The notes under the pieces were generated by a model. It ran no database searches. It saw only the letters and a program-made list of their open reading frames with translations, and was not told the origin of the DNA. This document shows, one piece after another, positions 47,127-55,995 of a DNA stretch of 56,653 nucleotides (position 1 is the stretch's first letter; every line of letters begins with the position of its first letter). A program made the position numbers and the translations under genes. Source of the DNA: an uncultured Spartobacteria bacterium (GTDB lineage Bacteria > Verrucomicrobiota > Verrucomicrobiia > Chthoniobacterales > JAATET01); NCBI GenBank assembly GCA_937901895.1, contig CALGTD010000002.1, positions 1-56,653 of the forward strand, in the 5' to 3' direction.

Positions 47127-49277
47127 ATGAAGCTCCTCCCCATCCGGCAGGCTGCATTCCTCCTGTCCGCGGCCACCACCGCAATCACCTCCACAACATT
47201 CGCCGCAGAGGTTTTCTGGAGTAATCCCGGCGAAGGCGCCTTTCTCGATGGCGCAAATTGGGACACGGGCATCGCTCCCACCGATGTGGACGATGCCATT
47301 ATCAACAATGAAGGGACCGCCACGATCGCCACGGACGACGACGTCACCGTGTCGCGTTTGATCATCGATGCCGGTTCCGTTGTCCAAAGCGGAGGTGCCG
47401 TGACCACGATCCCATTCGGGACATTCGAGAGCCCGGGCGCCTTCGCGATCGGAAGCGCGGAGGGTCTCTCCGCCAGCTACACGATCACCGGGAACTCCGC
47501 GCTGTATGGCGGCCGCGTGCGTATCGGATACGCGGGAGGCAACGGCTCGCTGTCGATTGAGGGAAGCAGCAGCTACAATGGCGCCGCCAGCCAGGACACC
47601 TGGGTGGGCGACGGAGCCGGCAGCGTGGGCAGCTTCACCATGAAGGATAGCGCGCAGTGGAACATCTCCGGCGACTGGTTCGTCGTGGGCCGCGGCGGCG
47701 CACAGGGCACGGTGAACATCACCGGCACCGAGGATCCCGATGCCCCCAAGCTCCAGCTTGCTATTACCGGCAATGGTAATTTCGTCTTCGGAGACGGTGC
47801 GGGAGGCTCCGCAGTGGCGAATATCTCCGGCAGGTCCCAGATCTTCACGACAGGCGGCGAAATCTGGGTTGGAAACGCCGGTTCGCGAGGAGAATTGAAC
47901 CTCGGCGGCAGCGCCACAATGGTCGCCGAAGACCACTGGATCGCCATCGGTCGCCGGGGAGGTGTGGACGGCTCCGAAGGAATCGCGACCATTTCCGGCA
48001 ACGCCCAACTGCGAAAGGAAGGGGCCAATAACGGACGACGTTTCACGATTTCCGACGGCGCGGGATCCCAGGGAACATTGATCGTAAAGGACTCCGCGCT
48101 GGTTTCCTCCAGTCAGCACTTTCAGGTCGGGCGAAACGGCGGCACAGGCACGCTGACCGTTCAGGACAGCGCCACGGTCAATATCTCCGGACAACTCTGG
48201 GTCGGAGATTCGGACAACGCCACCGCCTCGCATGGCACGATCAATCTCGAGGGTGGCACGATCAATGTGAACGACTGGGTGGCCATTGGCCGCGATGGTG
48301 CGGGCTCCGGCACCCTGAAGATCAGCGGCGGCACGTTCAACAAGAACGGCAACGGCAACTTCATTCTGAACGGCGCCACCGCCATTCTCGAACAGACCGG
48401 CGGCGCGTTGAACGTGAACTCCGGCCAGACATGGCTCTCGGAAATGGGCGGCAGAAACTCGACATGGACGGCCACCGGCGGCACGGCGAACCTCGGTAGT
48501 GAAACCCAAATCGGCCGCGACAGCGTGGCAACAATGACCATTGGTGGCACCGCCGACTATACGAACCAGGGCGTCATCCTTGGCTTCTACGAAAACGGCA
48601 ACGGCACGCTGAACCTCAACGGCGGCATCTTTACGGCAAACTCGATCGCAAAGGGCGCAGGCTCCGGCACCGTGAAATTCAACGGCGGCGTCCTCCGCGC
48701 AGGAACCGCGAGTGCCGACTACTTCGCGGGGTTTGATGCGGCCAACCTCCAGATTCAGTCCGGAGGACTGAAGTTCGACACAAACACCCACGACGTCTTC
48801 ATCTCCCAGGCGCTCTCCGGCGAGGGCGGGTTGACGAAGATGGGCGCAGGAACGCTGACCCTCCTGGGAGCGACCACCTTCACCGGCTTTTCGGCGGTCG
48901 AGGCCGGCGTGCTGGAGATCGATACCGGTGCCGCGCTCGGAGGCGTTCCGCACCTGGACATCGCCGCGGGAGCGGGTCTGATCGTCCACGAGACGGTTTC
49001 ACTCAACGAAAACATCGTTTTGACCCTTCTCGACGGATCGGCGCTGACCCTCGACTTCGACGGCGAGATGACGATTGCAGCGCTGTGGATCAATGGGGAA
49101 GCAGTGACGCCGGATACCTACACGCTGGCGGACCTGCAGGCACTGCCTGGCGACGTCGATTTCGACGGCAATGTGAATGCAACGCTGACCGTGACCTCCA
49201 CGGTGCCCGAACCCGGAACGCTGGCGCTCCTTGCCTGCGGAGCGGCGTTTGCGACGTGGCGTCTGCGCCGCCGCTAA
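47127..49277 (+). CDS. PEP-CTERM beta-strand-repeat protein D
   Basis: A 716-residue fourth paralogue, on the opposite strand and about 10 kb from A-C. The signal peptide ends STTFAAE and the mature start VFWSNPGEGAFLDGANW is the shared one. The body has the same repeats (GGRVRIGYAGGNGSLSIEG, DTWVGDGAGSVGSFTM, WFVVGRGGAQGTVNI), and the end block (TTFTGFSAVEAGVLEI, HLDIAAGAGLIVHETVSLNE, LWINGEAVTPDTYTLADLQ) and tail VPEPGTLALLACGAAFATWRLRRR are of the A/B type. Secretion and exosortase-dependent anchoring are expected. It is followed by its own strong terminator. Confidence 0.93.
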   Translation: MKLLPIRQAAFLLSAATTAITSTTFAAEVFWSNPGEGAFLDGANWDTGIAPTDVDDAIINNEGTATIATDDDVTVSRLIIDAGSVVQSGGAVTTIPFGTFESPGAFAIGSAEGLSASYTITGNSALYGGRVRIGYAGGNGSLSIEGSSSYNGAASQDTWVGDGAGSVGSFTMKDSAQWNISGDWFVVGRGGAQGTVNITGTEDPDAPKLQLAITGNGNFVFGDGAGGSAVANISGRSQIFTTGGEIWVGNAGSRGELNLGGSATMVAEDHWIAIGRRGGVDGSEGIATISGNAQLRKEGANNGRRFTISDGAGSQGTLIVKDSALVSSSQHFQVGRNGGTGTLTVQDSATVNISGQLWVGDSDNATASHGTINLEGGTINVNDWVAIGRDGAGSGTLKISGGTFNKNGNGNFILNGATAILEQTGGALNVNSGQTWLSEMGGRNSTWTATGGTANLGSETQIGRDSVATMTIGGTADYTNQGVILGFYENGNGTLNLNGGIFTANSIAKGAGSGTVKFNGGVLRAGTASADYFAGFDAANLQIQSGGLKFDTNTHDVFISQALSGEGGLTKMGAGTLTLLGATTFTGFSAVEAGVLEIDTGAALGGVPHLDIAAGAGLIVHETVSLNENIVLTLLDGSALTLDFDGEMTIAALWINGEAVTPDTYTLADLQALPGDVDFDGNVNATLTVTSTVPEPGTLALLACGAAFATWRLRRR

Positions 49278-49314
49278 GCTGCGCCAACTCTCGCGCCTTT
49301 GGCGCACGAATCTC

Positions 49315-49351
49315 CGAGGCTGGAATCGAAAGGTTCCAGCCTCGCTTTTTT
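49315..49351 (+). terminator. Intrinsic terminator of PEP-CTERM gene D
   Basis: An 11-bp perfect stem CGAGGCTGGAA (49315-49325) / TTCCAGCCTCG (49334-49344) followed by a TTTTTT tract at 49346-49351. It lies 37 bp after the gene D stop. Confidence 0.93.
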
Positions 49352-49381
49352 CGAGGAGGGAGAATTCCGTCCAGCTCCGGT

Positions 49382-49690
49382 TCAGCCCTCCGCCGCCAGT
49401 CGCCGCAGATATTCGAACGAATAAATGCCCGTCGAGTGACCGTCCGCCCATTTCGGCTGCAGGCCATAGCCGCCGACGAAATCGTAGCCCACGAGGTCGA
49501 AGCTCTTCCCGGAATATTCGTTGCGCGGACGAACGATGTTCCCCATCACGTCCGGCTCGCCGCCGCATACCGCGCATGGGCAGGCACGCCGGAGCTTTTC
49601 GAGTTCGAAATACGTCTCCGCGCCGTCACTCCATGCGATCGCGAGTTCGTTTCCGATTTTCTGGACGGTCGTGGGCTGCAGCGCGGGCAT
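49382..49690 (-). CDS. DUF971 family protein
   Basis: A 102-residue protein consisting of one DUF971 domain, the same fold as the N-terminal domain of gamma-butyrobetaine hydroxylase. The pattern LAIAWSDGAETYFELEKLRRACPCAVCGGE is diagnostic, with a C-P-C-x-x-C cysteine cluster that may bind metal, and YGLQPKWADGHSTGIYSFEYLR at the end. Stand-alone members are often encoded near iron-sulfur carrier genes; no such gene is seen here. ATG 49690 is chosen because the domain begins at once. Confidence 0.88.
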   Translation of the reverse strand: MPALQPTTVQKIGNELAIAWSDGAETYFELEKLRRACPCAVCGGEPDVMGNIVRPRNEYSGKSFDLVGYDFVGGYGLQPKWADGHSTGIYSFEYLRRLAAEG

Positions 49691-49726
49691 TCGAAAAGCG
49701 TAGCGAACGCCCCTCGCCAGGCGCAA

Positions 49727-50410
49727 TCAACCGATGAAATACCGCACCGCCTCCCCTGCGCTGTGAGCACCGGGTGCTAGGATCTGCAACGCCCAGCCAG
49801 CGAGCGCGAGCAACCCGGCCGCGGCAATCGCCGGAATCCACGTCCCACGAACTGCCGCACCGAGCCAGTGCTCGCGTTCGGCCGTCTTCAGCCGCTTGTA
49901 GAACACCGAAACAAGAAACACGTCGATCGCCACTTCGGCGATCAGCACCGGAGCGCCGGCGATTGTTGTCAGCGCGACGAGGAGCAATCCGATTACGGCG
50001 GTAATCAACACACCCACCGCACAGCCCTCCAGCGAATCAAATCCATCGAGGTCCGGCACATCCAGCCAGTCGAGCCACGAATTCCCACCATTCCGGAGCC
50101 GGGTCGGCGACTTTTCCGCACTTTCGGCAAGCGCCCGCTGCACCTCCGGATCCTCGATGTCGAAGTGCGCCCGCTCAATCGCGACCCAAACTCGAAGCAG
50201 CGTCAGAAAAACCCCATATGCCACCACGACGGCGAGCGGATATCGCTGCCACATCGTCGTCACCCCAAGATGCAACAGCAGCTGGGATACACCGAAACCC
50301 GCCGCACCTGTGACGAGCAGCACCAATCCAAGGGAAAGCCGTGGCCATCGCTTCCGCTCGAAATATCCCTTCAGGCCCCGTGCCGTTCGTTCGCGCCAGC
50401 GTTCACTCAT
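49727..50410 (-). CDS. Conserved membrane protein of unknown function
   Basis: A 227-residue protein starting MSERWRERTARGLKGYFERKRWPRLSLG with an amphipathic, basic N-terminus, then two hydrophobic helices (LSLGLVLLVTGAAGFGVSQLLLHLG and YPLAVVVAYGVFLTLLRVWVAIE), an acidic cytoplasmic or periplasmic loop, and two more hydrophobic segments. Similar proteins occur in other phyla without assigned function. The frame extends far upstream, but ATG 50410 is the sensible start. It lies 36 bp upstream of the DUF971 gene on the same strand, possibly one operon. Confidence 0.75.
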   Translation of the reverse strand: MSERWRERTARGLKGYFERKRWPRLSLGLVLLVTGAAGFGVSQLLLHLGVTTMWQRYPLAVVVAYGVFLTLLRVWVAIERAHFDIEDPEVQRALAESAEKSPTRLRNGGNSWLDWLDVPDLDGFDSLEGCAVGVLITAVIGLLLVALTTIAGAPVLIAEVAIDVFLVSVFYKRLKTAEREHWLGAAVRGTWIPAIAAAGLLALAGWALQILAPGAHSAGEAVRYFIG

Positions 50411-50509
50411 GCACGCGGTTCTACGTTCGAACGGGCCGACGCGCCTATTATACAAACTCGCGGATTTTCTACCTGCATGGCGTCCCGGGGAGGGTAGTTT
50501 GAGGATCGA

Positions 50510-52930
50510 ATGCATCGCGATCATCCGGAACTTCTCGCGCCCGCCGGCGACTGGGAATGTGTGCGCGCCGCCGTCGCAAACGGCGCGGACGCGGTGTATT
50601 TCGGCCTCCCAAGGTTCAATGCCCGGATGCGCGCCGAGAATTTCTCCGAAACCGACCTGCCCGAGGTTGTCCGGTTTCTGCACAATCACGGCGTTCGCGC
50701 CTATGTGACGTTCAACGTCCTCGTCTTCACCGACGAGCTGCCGGCCGCCGTCGAACAACTGCGTCTGCTCGAGGCCGCGGGAGTGGACGCGATCATCGTG
50801 CAGGATGTCGGGCTGGCAGAGCTGGCGCGCCGGCTCACGCCACGACTTCGGGTCCACGCATCGACGCAGATGACGATCACCTCGCCCGAGGGGGTCGCGT
50901 TTGCCGCCGGCCTCGGCGTGAAACGTGTGGTCCTTGCCCGCGAGCTGTCGCTGCGGGAACTGGAAAAATTCGACCCGGCCGCTATGCCGCTGGAGGTTTT
51001 CGTCCACGGCGCGCTTTGCGTCGCCTACTCCGGCCAGTGTCTCACGAGCGAGTCGCTCGGCCAGCGCAGCGCGAACCGCGGCGAGTGCGCGCAGGCCTGC
51101 CGCATGCCCTACGAACTGGTCGTCGACGGCGCGGCGCAGGATCTCGGCGACAAACGCTACCTGCTCTCGCCCCAGGACCTCGCCGCCGTGCGAGAGATTC
51201 CCGACCTTGTCCGCCTTGGAGTGCGCAGTTTCAAAATCGAGGGCCGCCTGAAGTCTCCGGAATACGTCGCCGCCGTCACCTCCGTGTATCGCAAGGCGAT
51301 CGACGCCGCGCTCGAGGCGCGTGAATCCGACCCGACATCCGACGATTGGTATCGGCTCGAGATGACGTTCTCACGCGGGCTGTTTTCCGGGTGGATGCAC
51401 GGGGTCGACCACCAGCGGCTCGTGGGCGCGCGCTACGGCAAGAAGCGCGGCCCCTACGTGGGAAAAATCCGTCGCGTCGCGCACGATCACGTCGAAATCG
51501 AGGTTTCCGGAACCGCGGTGCGGAATGGAGACGGCGTCGTGTTCGACACCGGCGGCGATACGAACGCGGAACAGGGCGGGCGCATTTACGAGGTGCGCGG
51601 GGAAAAGCTGTTCTTTGAGCGCGGCCGCATCGACTTCTCGCGATTGAAACCGGGTGACCGCGTCTGGAAGACAAACGATCCCGCGCTCGACCGCGAGCTG
51701 CGCGCGACCTTCGCCGGCCGCATTCCGGTCCGGGAGTCGAACAAACCGGCGGTCGACTTTTGCATCCGCGGGTCGGTGGGAAAGCCGCTGCAAATCGAGG
51801 CCCGTGCGTCCGGCCGCTCTGCTTGCGTCGAGTCCGCTCAACCGCTGGCTGCCGCGATCAACCAGCCGCTCACGACGGAAAAACTCGCCGCCCAGCTGGG
51901 CAAACTCGACGAAACGCCGTTTCGGCTCGGCGCCATCGAAAACGCTCTGGAGGGAGCGGTGATTGCGCCGATCAGCGAGTTGAACCGGCTTCGCCGCGCG
52001 GCCGTCTCGGCACTTCTCGAGGAGCCACCACAGCCATTGCCCGAAGTTTCACTCGAGCAGATTCTTTCCGACATCCGGGCCACGCCCGCCGCCCCGGCGA
52101 TTCCCTCGCTCACCGTGCTTTGCCGCACCCTCGAGCAGCTCGACGCCGCTCTCGCCGGACCGGTGGATCACGTCTATGCGGACTTCGAGGACATCCGGCG
52201 CTACCGCGAGGCCGTGGACCGCGCCCGTGCCGCGGGGAAGGTGATTTTCCTCGCCACCCCGCGCATCCAGAAGGCCGGCGAACAGGGATTCTTCAAGCTG
52301 ATCGAGAAGGCCGCACCCGACGGCGTGCTGATCCGGAACGTCGGCGCGATCGACTGGTTTCGAAATTCCCCGCTCCGGCGCATCGGCGACTTTTCGTTGA
52401 ATGTCGCGAATCCGGTCACCGCGTCGAAGTTCATCGAGCGCGGCCTCGAGCGCGTCACGGTTTCCTACGATCTCACGGTTGCGCAGGCCGCCTCGCTGGC
52501 ACGCGGGGTTCCGTCGAACTGGCTCGAGCTCACGCTTCACCAGCACATGCCGATGTTTCACATGGAGCACTGCGTGTTCGCGGCGTTCATGAGCAACGGA
52601 TCGTCGTTTCTCGATTGCGGACGTCCCTGCGAGAAACATCGCGTCCATCTGCGCGACCGCGTCGGCGTGGAGCATCCGCTGCGCGCCGATGTCGGCTGCC
52701 GGAACACGCTCTTCAACGCCGCGGCGCAAACCGGCGCAAAGTTTTTCGACGACCTCTGGAATGCCGGCCTGCGGCACTACCGTGTCGAACTGCTGGAAGA
52801 GGACGCCCGCGAAACCCGCGAGATTCTCGCCGCCTACCGCGCATTGATCGACGGTCGCGACGACGGCGGAACGCTGTGGAGGAAACTCAAGGCCACGCAC
52901 CAGCTCGGAGTGACGCAGGGAACCTACTGA
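50510..52930 (+). CDS. Peptidase U32 family protein (RlhA-like)
   Basis: An 806-residue U32 family protein with the extra C-terminal DUF3656-like region, the architecture of Escherichia coli RlhA, which is needed for hydroxylation of cytidine 2501 in 23S rRNA. The start PELLAPAGDWECVRAAVANGADAVYFG is the family N-terminus; the signature LEVFVHGALCVAYSGQCL with downstream NRGECAQACRMPYEL supplies the cysteines thought to hold an iron-sulfur cluster. A second U32-like half near the C-terminus (LTLHQHMPMFHMEHCVFAAF) contains further cysteines. The homologue's RNA role is a good hypothesis; protease activity is doubtful. The AEC gene follows 1 bp later. Confidence 0.9.
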   Translation: MHRDHPELLAPAGDWECVRAAVANGADAVYFGLPRFNARMRAENFSETDLPEVVRFLHNHGVRAYVTFNVLVFTDELPAAVEQLRLLEAAGVDAIIVQDVGLAELARRLTPRLRVHASTQMTITSPEGVAFAAGLGVKRVVLARELSLRELEKFDPAAMPLEVFVHGALCVAYSGQCLTSESLGQRSANRGECAQACRMPYELVVDGAAQDLGDKRYLLSPQDLAAVREIPDLVRLGVRSFKIEGRLKSPEYVAAVTSVYRKAIDAALEARESDPTSDDWYRLEMTFSRGLFSGWMHGVDHQRLVGARYGKKRGPYVGKIRRVAHDHVEIEVSGTAVRNGDGVVFDTGGDTNAEQGGRIYEVRGEKLFFERGRIDFSRLKPGDRVWKTNDPALDRELRATFAGRIPVRESNKPAVDFCIRGSVGKPLQIEARASGRSACVESAQPLAAAINQPLTTEKLAAQLGKLDETPFRLGAIENALEGAVIAPISELNRLRRAAVSALLEEPPQPLPEVSLEQILSDIRATPAAPAIPSLTVLCRTLEQLDAALAGPVDHVYADFEDIRRYREAVDRARAAGKVIFLATPRIQKAGEQGFFKLIEKAAPDGVLIRNVGAIDWFRNSPLRRIGDFSLNVANPVTASKFIERGLERVTVSYDLTVAQAASLARGVPSNWLELTLHQHMPMFHMEHCVFAAFMSNGSSFLDCGRPCEKHRVHLRDRVGVEHPLRADVGCRNTLFNAAAQTGAKFFDDLWNAGLRHYRVELLEEDARETREILAAYRALIDGRDDGGTLWRKLKATHQLGVTQGTY

Positions 52931-52931
52931 C

Positions 52932-53864
52932 GTGGTCATTTTCGATTCGCTCGCACCGATTCTTCTACTGCTCGCGCTCGGTGCCGTGCTTGCGCGACGG
53001 AAGTTTCTCGGTCGCGAGTTCATGGCGGACCTCAACCGTCTCGCATTCTGGATCGCGCTGCCGGCCATGATCTTCCACGGCGTCGCGCATGCGGGAACTC
53101 CGGGCCGGTCGACCTGGCTGCTCCTCGGCGTGCTCGTGCTCGGAACGTTCGTCGTGTTTGGAATCGCCTGGACGACCGGCGCGATCCTGCGGTGTTCCGG
53201 ATCGACGCAGGGCGCCCTGATCCAGGCGGGATATCGCGGGAACCTCGTCTACATCGGCGTTCCGATTCTCGCCTACGCATTCGACGTGTTGCCCGATGCC
53301 GAGGAGGCGGAGGCCATGGCCACCGCGCTGCTCGTGATGGCCCCGATGACCGCGCTCTACAACGTCCTGGCGGTCGTGGCGCTCCAGCTTCCCCAGCATC
53401 AACTTTCTGCCGCAGGACTTCGCTCCGCCGCGCGGTCGATCCTCTCGAATCCATTGATCATCGCCTGCGCCGCCGGACTGGCCGCAAATCTCGGTGGAAT
53501 GGGAGTGCCGCGCTTCGCCGATCGCACGATCGAGGCCCTCGGCGGCTCCGCGGTTCCGATCGCGCTGCTCTGCATCGGCGGATCGCTCGCCTCGATCGAG
53601 CTGCGGGGCCGGCGGCGGGGCATCCTTGCCGCCACAGTCCTCAAGATTCTGGTCGCTCCGGCGGTGATGTTCGTTCTCTCGAGACTGGCCGGAATCGGCG
53701 CCATGGAAACGCGCATCGCCCTCGTGCTGGCCTCCTGCCCGACCGCTGCCGCCTCCTACATCATGGCGCGTCAGCTCGGCGGTGACACCGATCTCACATC
53801 CGGCGCAATCGCACTGACGACGCTCTGCGCCGGTCCGGCACTCGCACTCGCGCTCTGGATCTAG
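52932..53864 (+). CDS. AEC family transporter
   Basis: A 310-residue member of the auxin efflux carrier (AEC) family with about ten transmembrane segments. The usual kink motifs are visible, for example ALIQAGYRGNLVYIGVPILAYAF in the first half and ALVLASCPTAAASYIMARQLGGD in the second. Bacterial AEC proteins export or import organic acids or amino acids such as malate; the substrate is unknown. The start is GTG 52932, one base after the U32 stop, so the pair is one operon. It converges with ispA, with ends overlapping by 4 bp. Confidence 0.9.
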   Translation: MVIFDSLAPILLLLALGAVLARRKFLGREFMADLNRLAFWIALPAMIFHGVAHAGTPGRSTWLLLGVLVLGTFVVFGIAWTTGAILRCSGSTQGALIQAGYRGNLVYIGVPILAYAFDVLPDAEEAEAMATALLVMAPMTALYNVLAVVALQLPQHQLSAAGLRSAARSILSNPLIIACAAGLAANLGGMGVPRFADRTIEALGGSAVPIALLCIGGSLASIELRGRRRGILAATVLKILVAPAVMFVLSRLAGIGAMETRIALVLASCPTAAASYIMARQLGGDTDLTSGAIALTTLCAGPALALALWI

Positions 53865-54742
53865 TATTCCCGCGCGAGCAGGTGGTCTGCGATCTCGGCG
53901 AGGCGACGACCACGCGAGCCAAACGGCTTGAGCGCCGACCGCGCCGCCTCGGTCAGGCGTTGCGCCTCGCGTCGGGACGCCTCGAGTCCGATCACCGACG
54001 GATAGGTCATCTTCTCTGCAGTGAGATCCTTCCCGGCACTCTTGCCGAGTTTTTCGCTGGTCTGCGTGACGTCGAGAATGTCGTCGATCACCTGGAACGC
54101 GAGGCCGAGATTCCGGCCAAAATCCGTGAGAGCCGCGAGCTTCGCGGGAGTGGCGTTCGCACTCATCGCGCCGAGGCGCAGGCTGCATTCGATCATCGCC
54201 GCCGTCTTCCGTTCATGAATGAACCGCAACTGTGCGCGCGTTGCCTTGCGGCCCTCGCCCTCGAGATCGGCGACCTGTCCGGCGATCAGCATCCGGCTGC
54301 CGGCCGCGAGCGCAAGTTCCCGAATCATTGCCGCGACGGAATGCCTGGGCGTCGGCTTCGCGCTTGCAAGGATTTCGAACGCCTGCGTGAGCAAGGCGTC
54401 GCCGGCGAGCACGGCGATGCCCTCTCCGAAGACCTTGTGCGATGTCGGCCTTCCGCGCCGAAGATCATCGTCGTCCATGCACGGAAGGTCGTCATGCACG
54501 AGCGAATACGTATGCACGCACTCGACCGCGCATGCGGCGGGCAAGGCCTCCTCAGCGTCACCACCACACGCCTCCGAGGCGGCAAAACACAACACGGGGC
54601 GCATCCGCTTGCCGCCGGCAAACAGGCTGTAACGCATCGCGCGATGGATCGTTGCGGGCTTCGTCGTGCCCTTGGGGAGGAATTGATCCAGCGCCCGATC
54701 GACCCGCGTGCCACACGCGGCAATGTATTCCGACAACTTCAT
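53861..54742 (-). CDS. ispA: Polyprenyl synthetase (farnesyl diphosphate synthase type)
   Basis: A 293-residue prenyltransferase that condenses isopentenyl diphosphate with allylic diphosphates. The first aspartate-rich motif is DDLPCMD (residues 84-90) followed by LRRGRPTSHKVFGE, and the second is in FQVIDDILDVT. FAGGKRMRPVL is the start of the substrate site. The length and the two-residue spacing inside DDLPCMD fit short-chain bacterial farnesyl/geranylgeranyl diphosphate synthases. ATG 54742 overlaps the TPR gene stop by ATGA. Confidence 0.93.
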   Translation of the reverse strand: MKLSEYIAACGTRVDRALDQFLPKGTTKPATIHRAMRYSLFAGGKRMRPVLCFAASEACGGDAEEALPAACAVECVHTYSLVHDDLPCMDDDDLRRGRPTSHKVFGEGIAVLAGDALLTQAFEILASAKPTPRHSVAAMIRELALAAGSRMLIAGQVADLEGEGRKATRAQLRFIHERKTAAMIECSLRLGAMSANATPAKLAALTDFGRNLGLAFQVIDDILDVTQTSEKLGKSAGKDLTAEKMTYPSVIGLEASRREAQRLTEAARSALKPFGSRGRRLAEIADHLLAREY

Positions 54743-55995
54743 GCCCTGCGATTCAATGCGCTGACATTGCACAGCCACGTCGTCCCAATCACGGCCAGAA
54801 TTGCCGCGCCGTTCAATGCTCCCGCCCAGTCTCCGAACTTCGCTCCCGTGATCGAGCCCATGGCGTTGAGCACGCCCACGCCGAGCACGAAAACTCCCGC
54901 CGCGCCAAACAGCCATCTGCCTGGTGCCGCATTCGTGAACGTGTAGGCAAACGGAAATGCCGCGCCGACCATCGCGATGCCGAGGTAGGATACCGCAGGA
55001 ATCTTCTCAACGAGGCCGCTGATGATCCCAACGATTCCCACAATGACACCCCCTCCGCTGACAAAGGCCTCGATTTTCTCGCCACGCCCGAGCGCGTGCC
55101 GCGCAAACCGGTCGAAGGCAAGCTGCAGGTTGCCGACGGGACGGGCGATATGCACCCACAGCACGAAGACGAGATATCCAAAAATCACGATTTCGGCGAG
55201 GGGCCCAAGCACCAGCCGCGCGAACTTCACCAGTAGAATCAGTCCAATGAAGATCATCCACTGGCGGCCCTCGGTGAACCGCTGCATGAAGAAGCAGTAG
55301 TTCAAATAGGCGCGGTAAATCGGCGCCCGCGCACGGAAGGCCTCCTTGAGCCCCTCCTGCGCGGATTCATTTCCGGGCTCGAGCCGCAACGCCTCGAGAA
55401 AATGCGTCTCCGCCTGGCGTCGATCCCCGCGCTGGAGCGCGGTCCAGCCGGCCGCCGCGTGCGTGTCGGCGTCCTCCGGATCCTGCGAAAGCATGTAGGC
55501 GATCTGGTCCTGGCTTTCGTGCAGGCGGTTCTGGAGTCGCAGCGCGTGCGCGAGCTGATTGGCTGCTCCAGGGTGGTCGGGATTGATTTCGAGCGCCTGA
55601 CGGGCGGCGGATTCAGCCTCCTTCCACTCGTTGCGACGGAGATGCGCTGCGGCTTTCGCGACAAACGCGTCCTCGCACTCCGGATCGAGTTCCAGCGCGG
55701 TCTGCACCGAGCGCAAGGCGTCAGCGGGTTTCCGCATCTCGACCTGGATGATGGCTTTCAGCGCATGAAGATAGGCGACCTCCGGCGCAAGCGAGATGGC
55801 ACGGTCGATGGTGCCGAGCGCGTCGGCCGCCCGGTATTGGTGGAGTTCGCAGAGCGCGAGCCGCGAGAGCACAAAGGGATCGTTCGGATCGATCCCGAGC
55901 GCTTCGCGAAAATATTTCTCCGCTTCCGGATATCGGCCCTGATCGAAGAGAATCGACCCTCGCTGCTCCGCGGGAGATCCCGATCCGTCGCTCAT
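54739..55995 (-). CDS. TPR-repeat membrane protein
   Basis: A 418-residue protein. Residues about 10-200 form five to six tetratricopeptide repeats (ILFDQGRYPEAEKYFREALGIDPNDP and successors ending ALELDPE, ALEINPD, ALRLEPG). The rest has about six hydrophobic helices (MIFIGLILLVKFARLVLG, VSGGGVIVGIVGIISGL, WLFGAAGVFVLGVGVLNAMG), so it is an inner-membrane protein with a cytoplasmic or periplasmic TPR scaffold. No known function. It starts at ATG 55995 inside the stop of the AAA ATPase and overlaps the ispA start, so the three genes are coupled. Confidence 0.85.
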   Translation of the reverse strand: MSDGSGSPAEQRGSILFDQGRYPEAEKYFREALGIDPNDPFVLSRLALCELHQYRAADALGTIDRAISLAPEVAYLHALKAIIQVEMRKPADALRSVQTALELDPECEDAFVAKAAAHLRRNEWKEAESAARQALEINPDHPGAANQLAHALRLQNRLHESQDQIAYMLSQDPEDADTHAAAGWTALQRGDRRQAETHFLEALRLEPGNESAQEGLKEAFRARAPIYRAYLNYCFFMQRFTEGRQWMIFIGLILLVKFARLVLGPLAEIVIFGYLVFVLWVHIARPVGNLQLAFDRFARHALGRGEKIEAFVSGGGVIVGIVGIISGLVEKIPAVSYLGIAMVGAAFPFAYTFTNAAPGRWLFGAAGVFVLGVGVLNAMGSITGAKFGDWAGALNGAAILAVIGTTWLCNVSALNRRA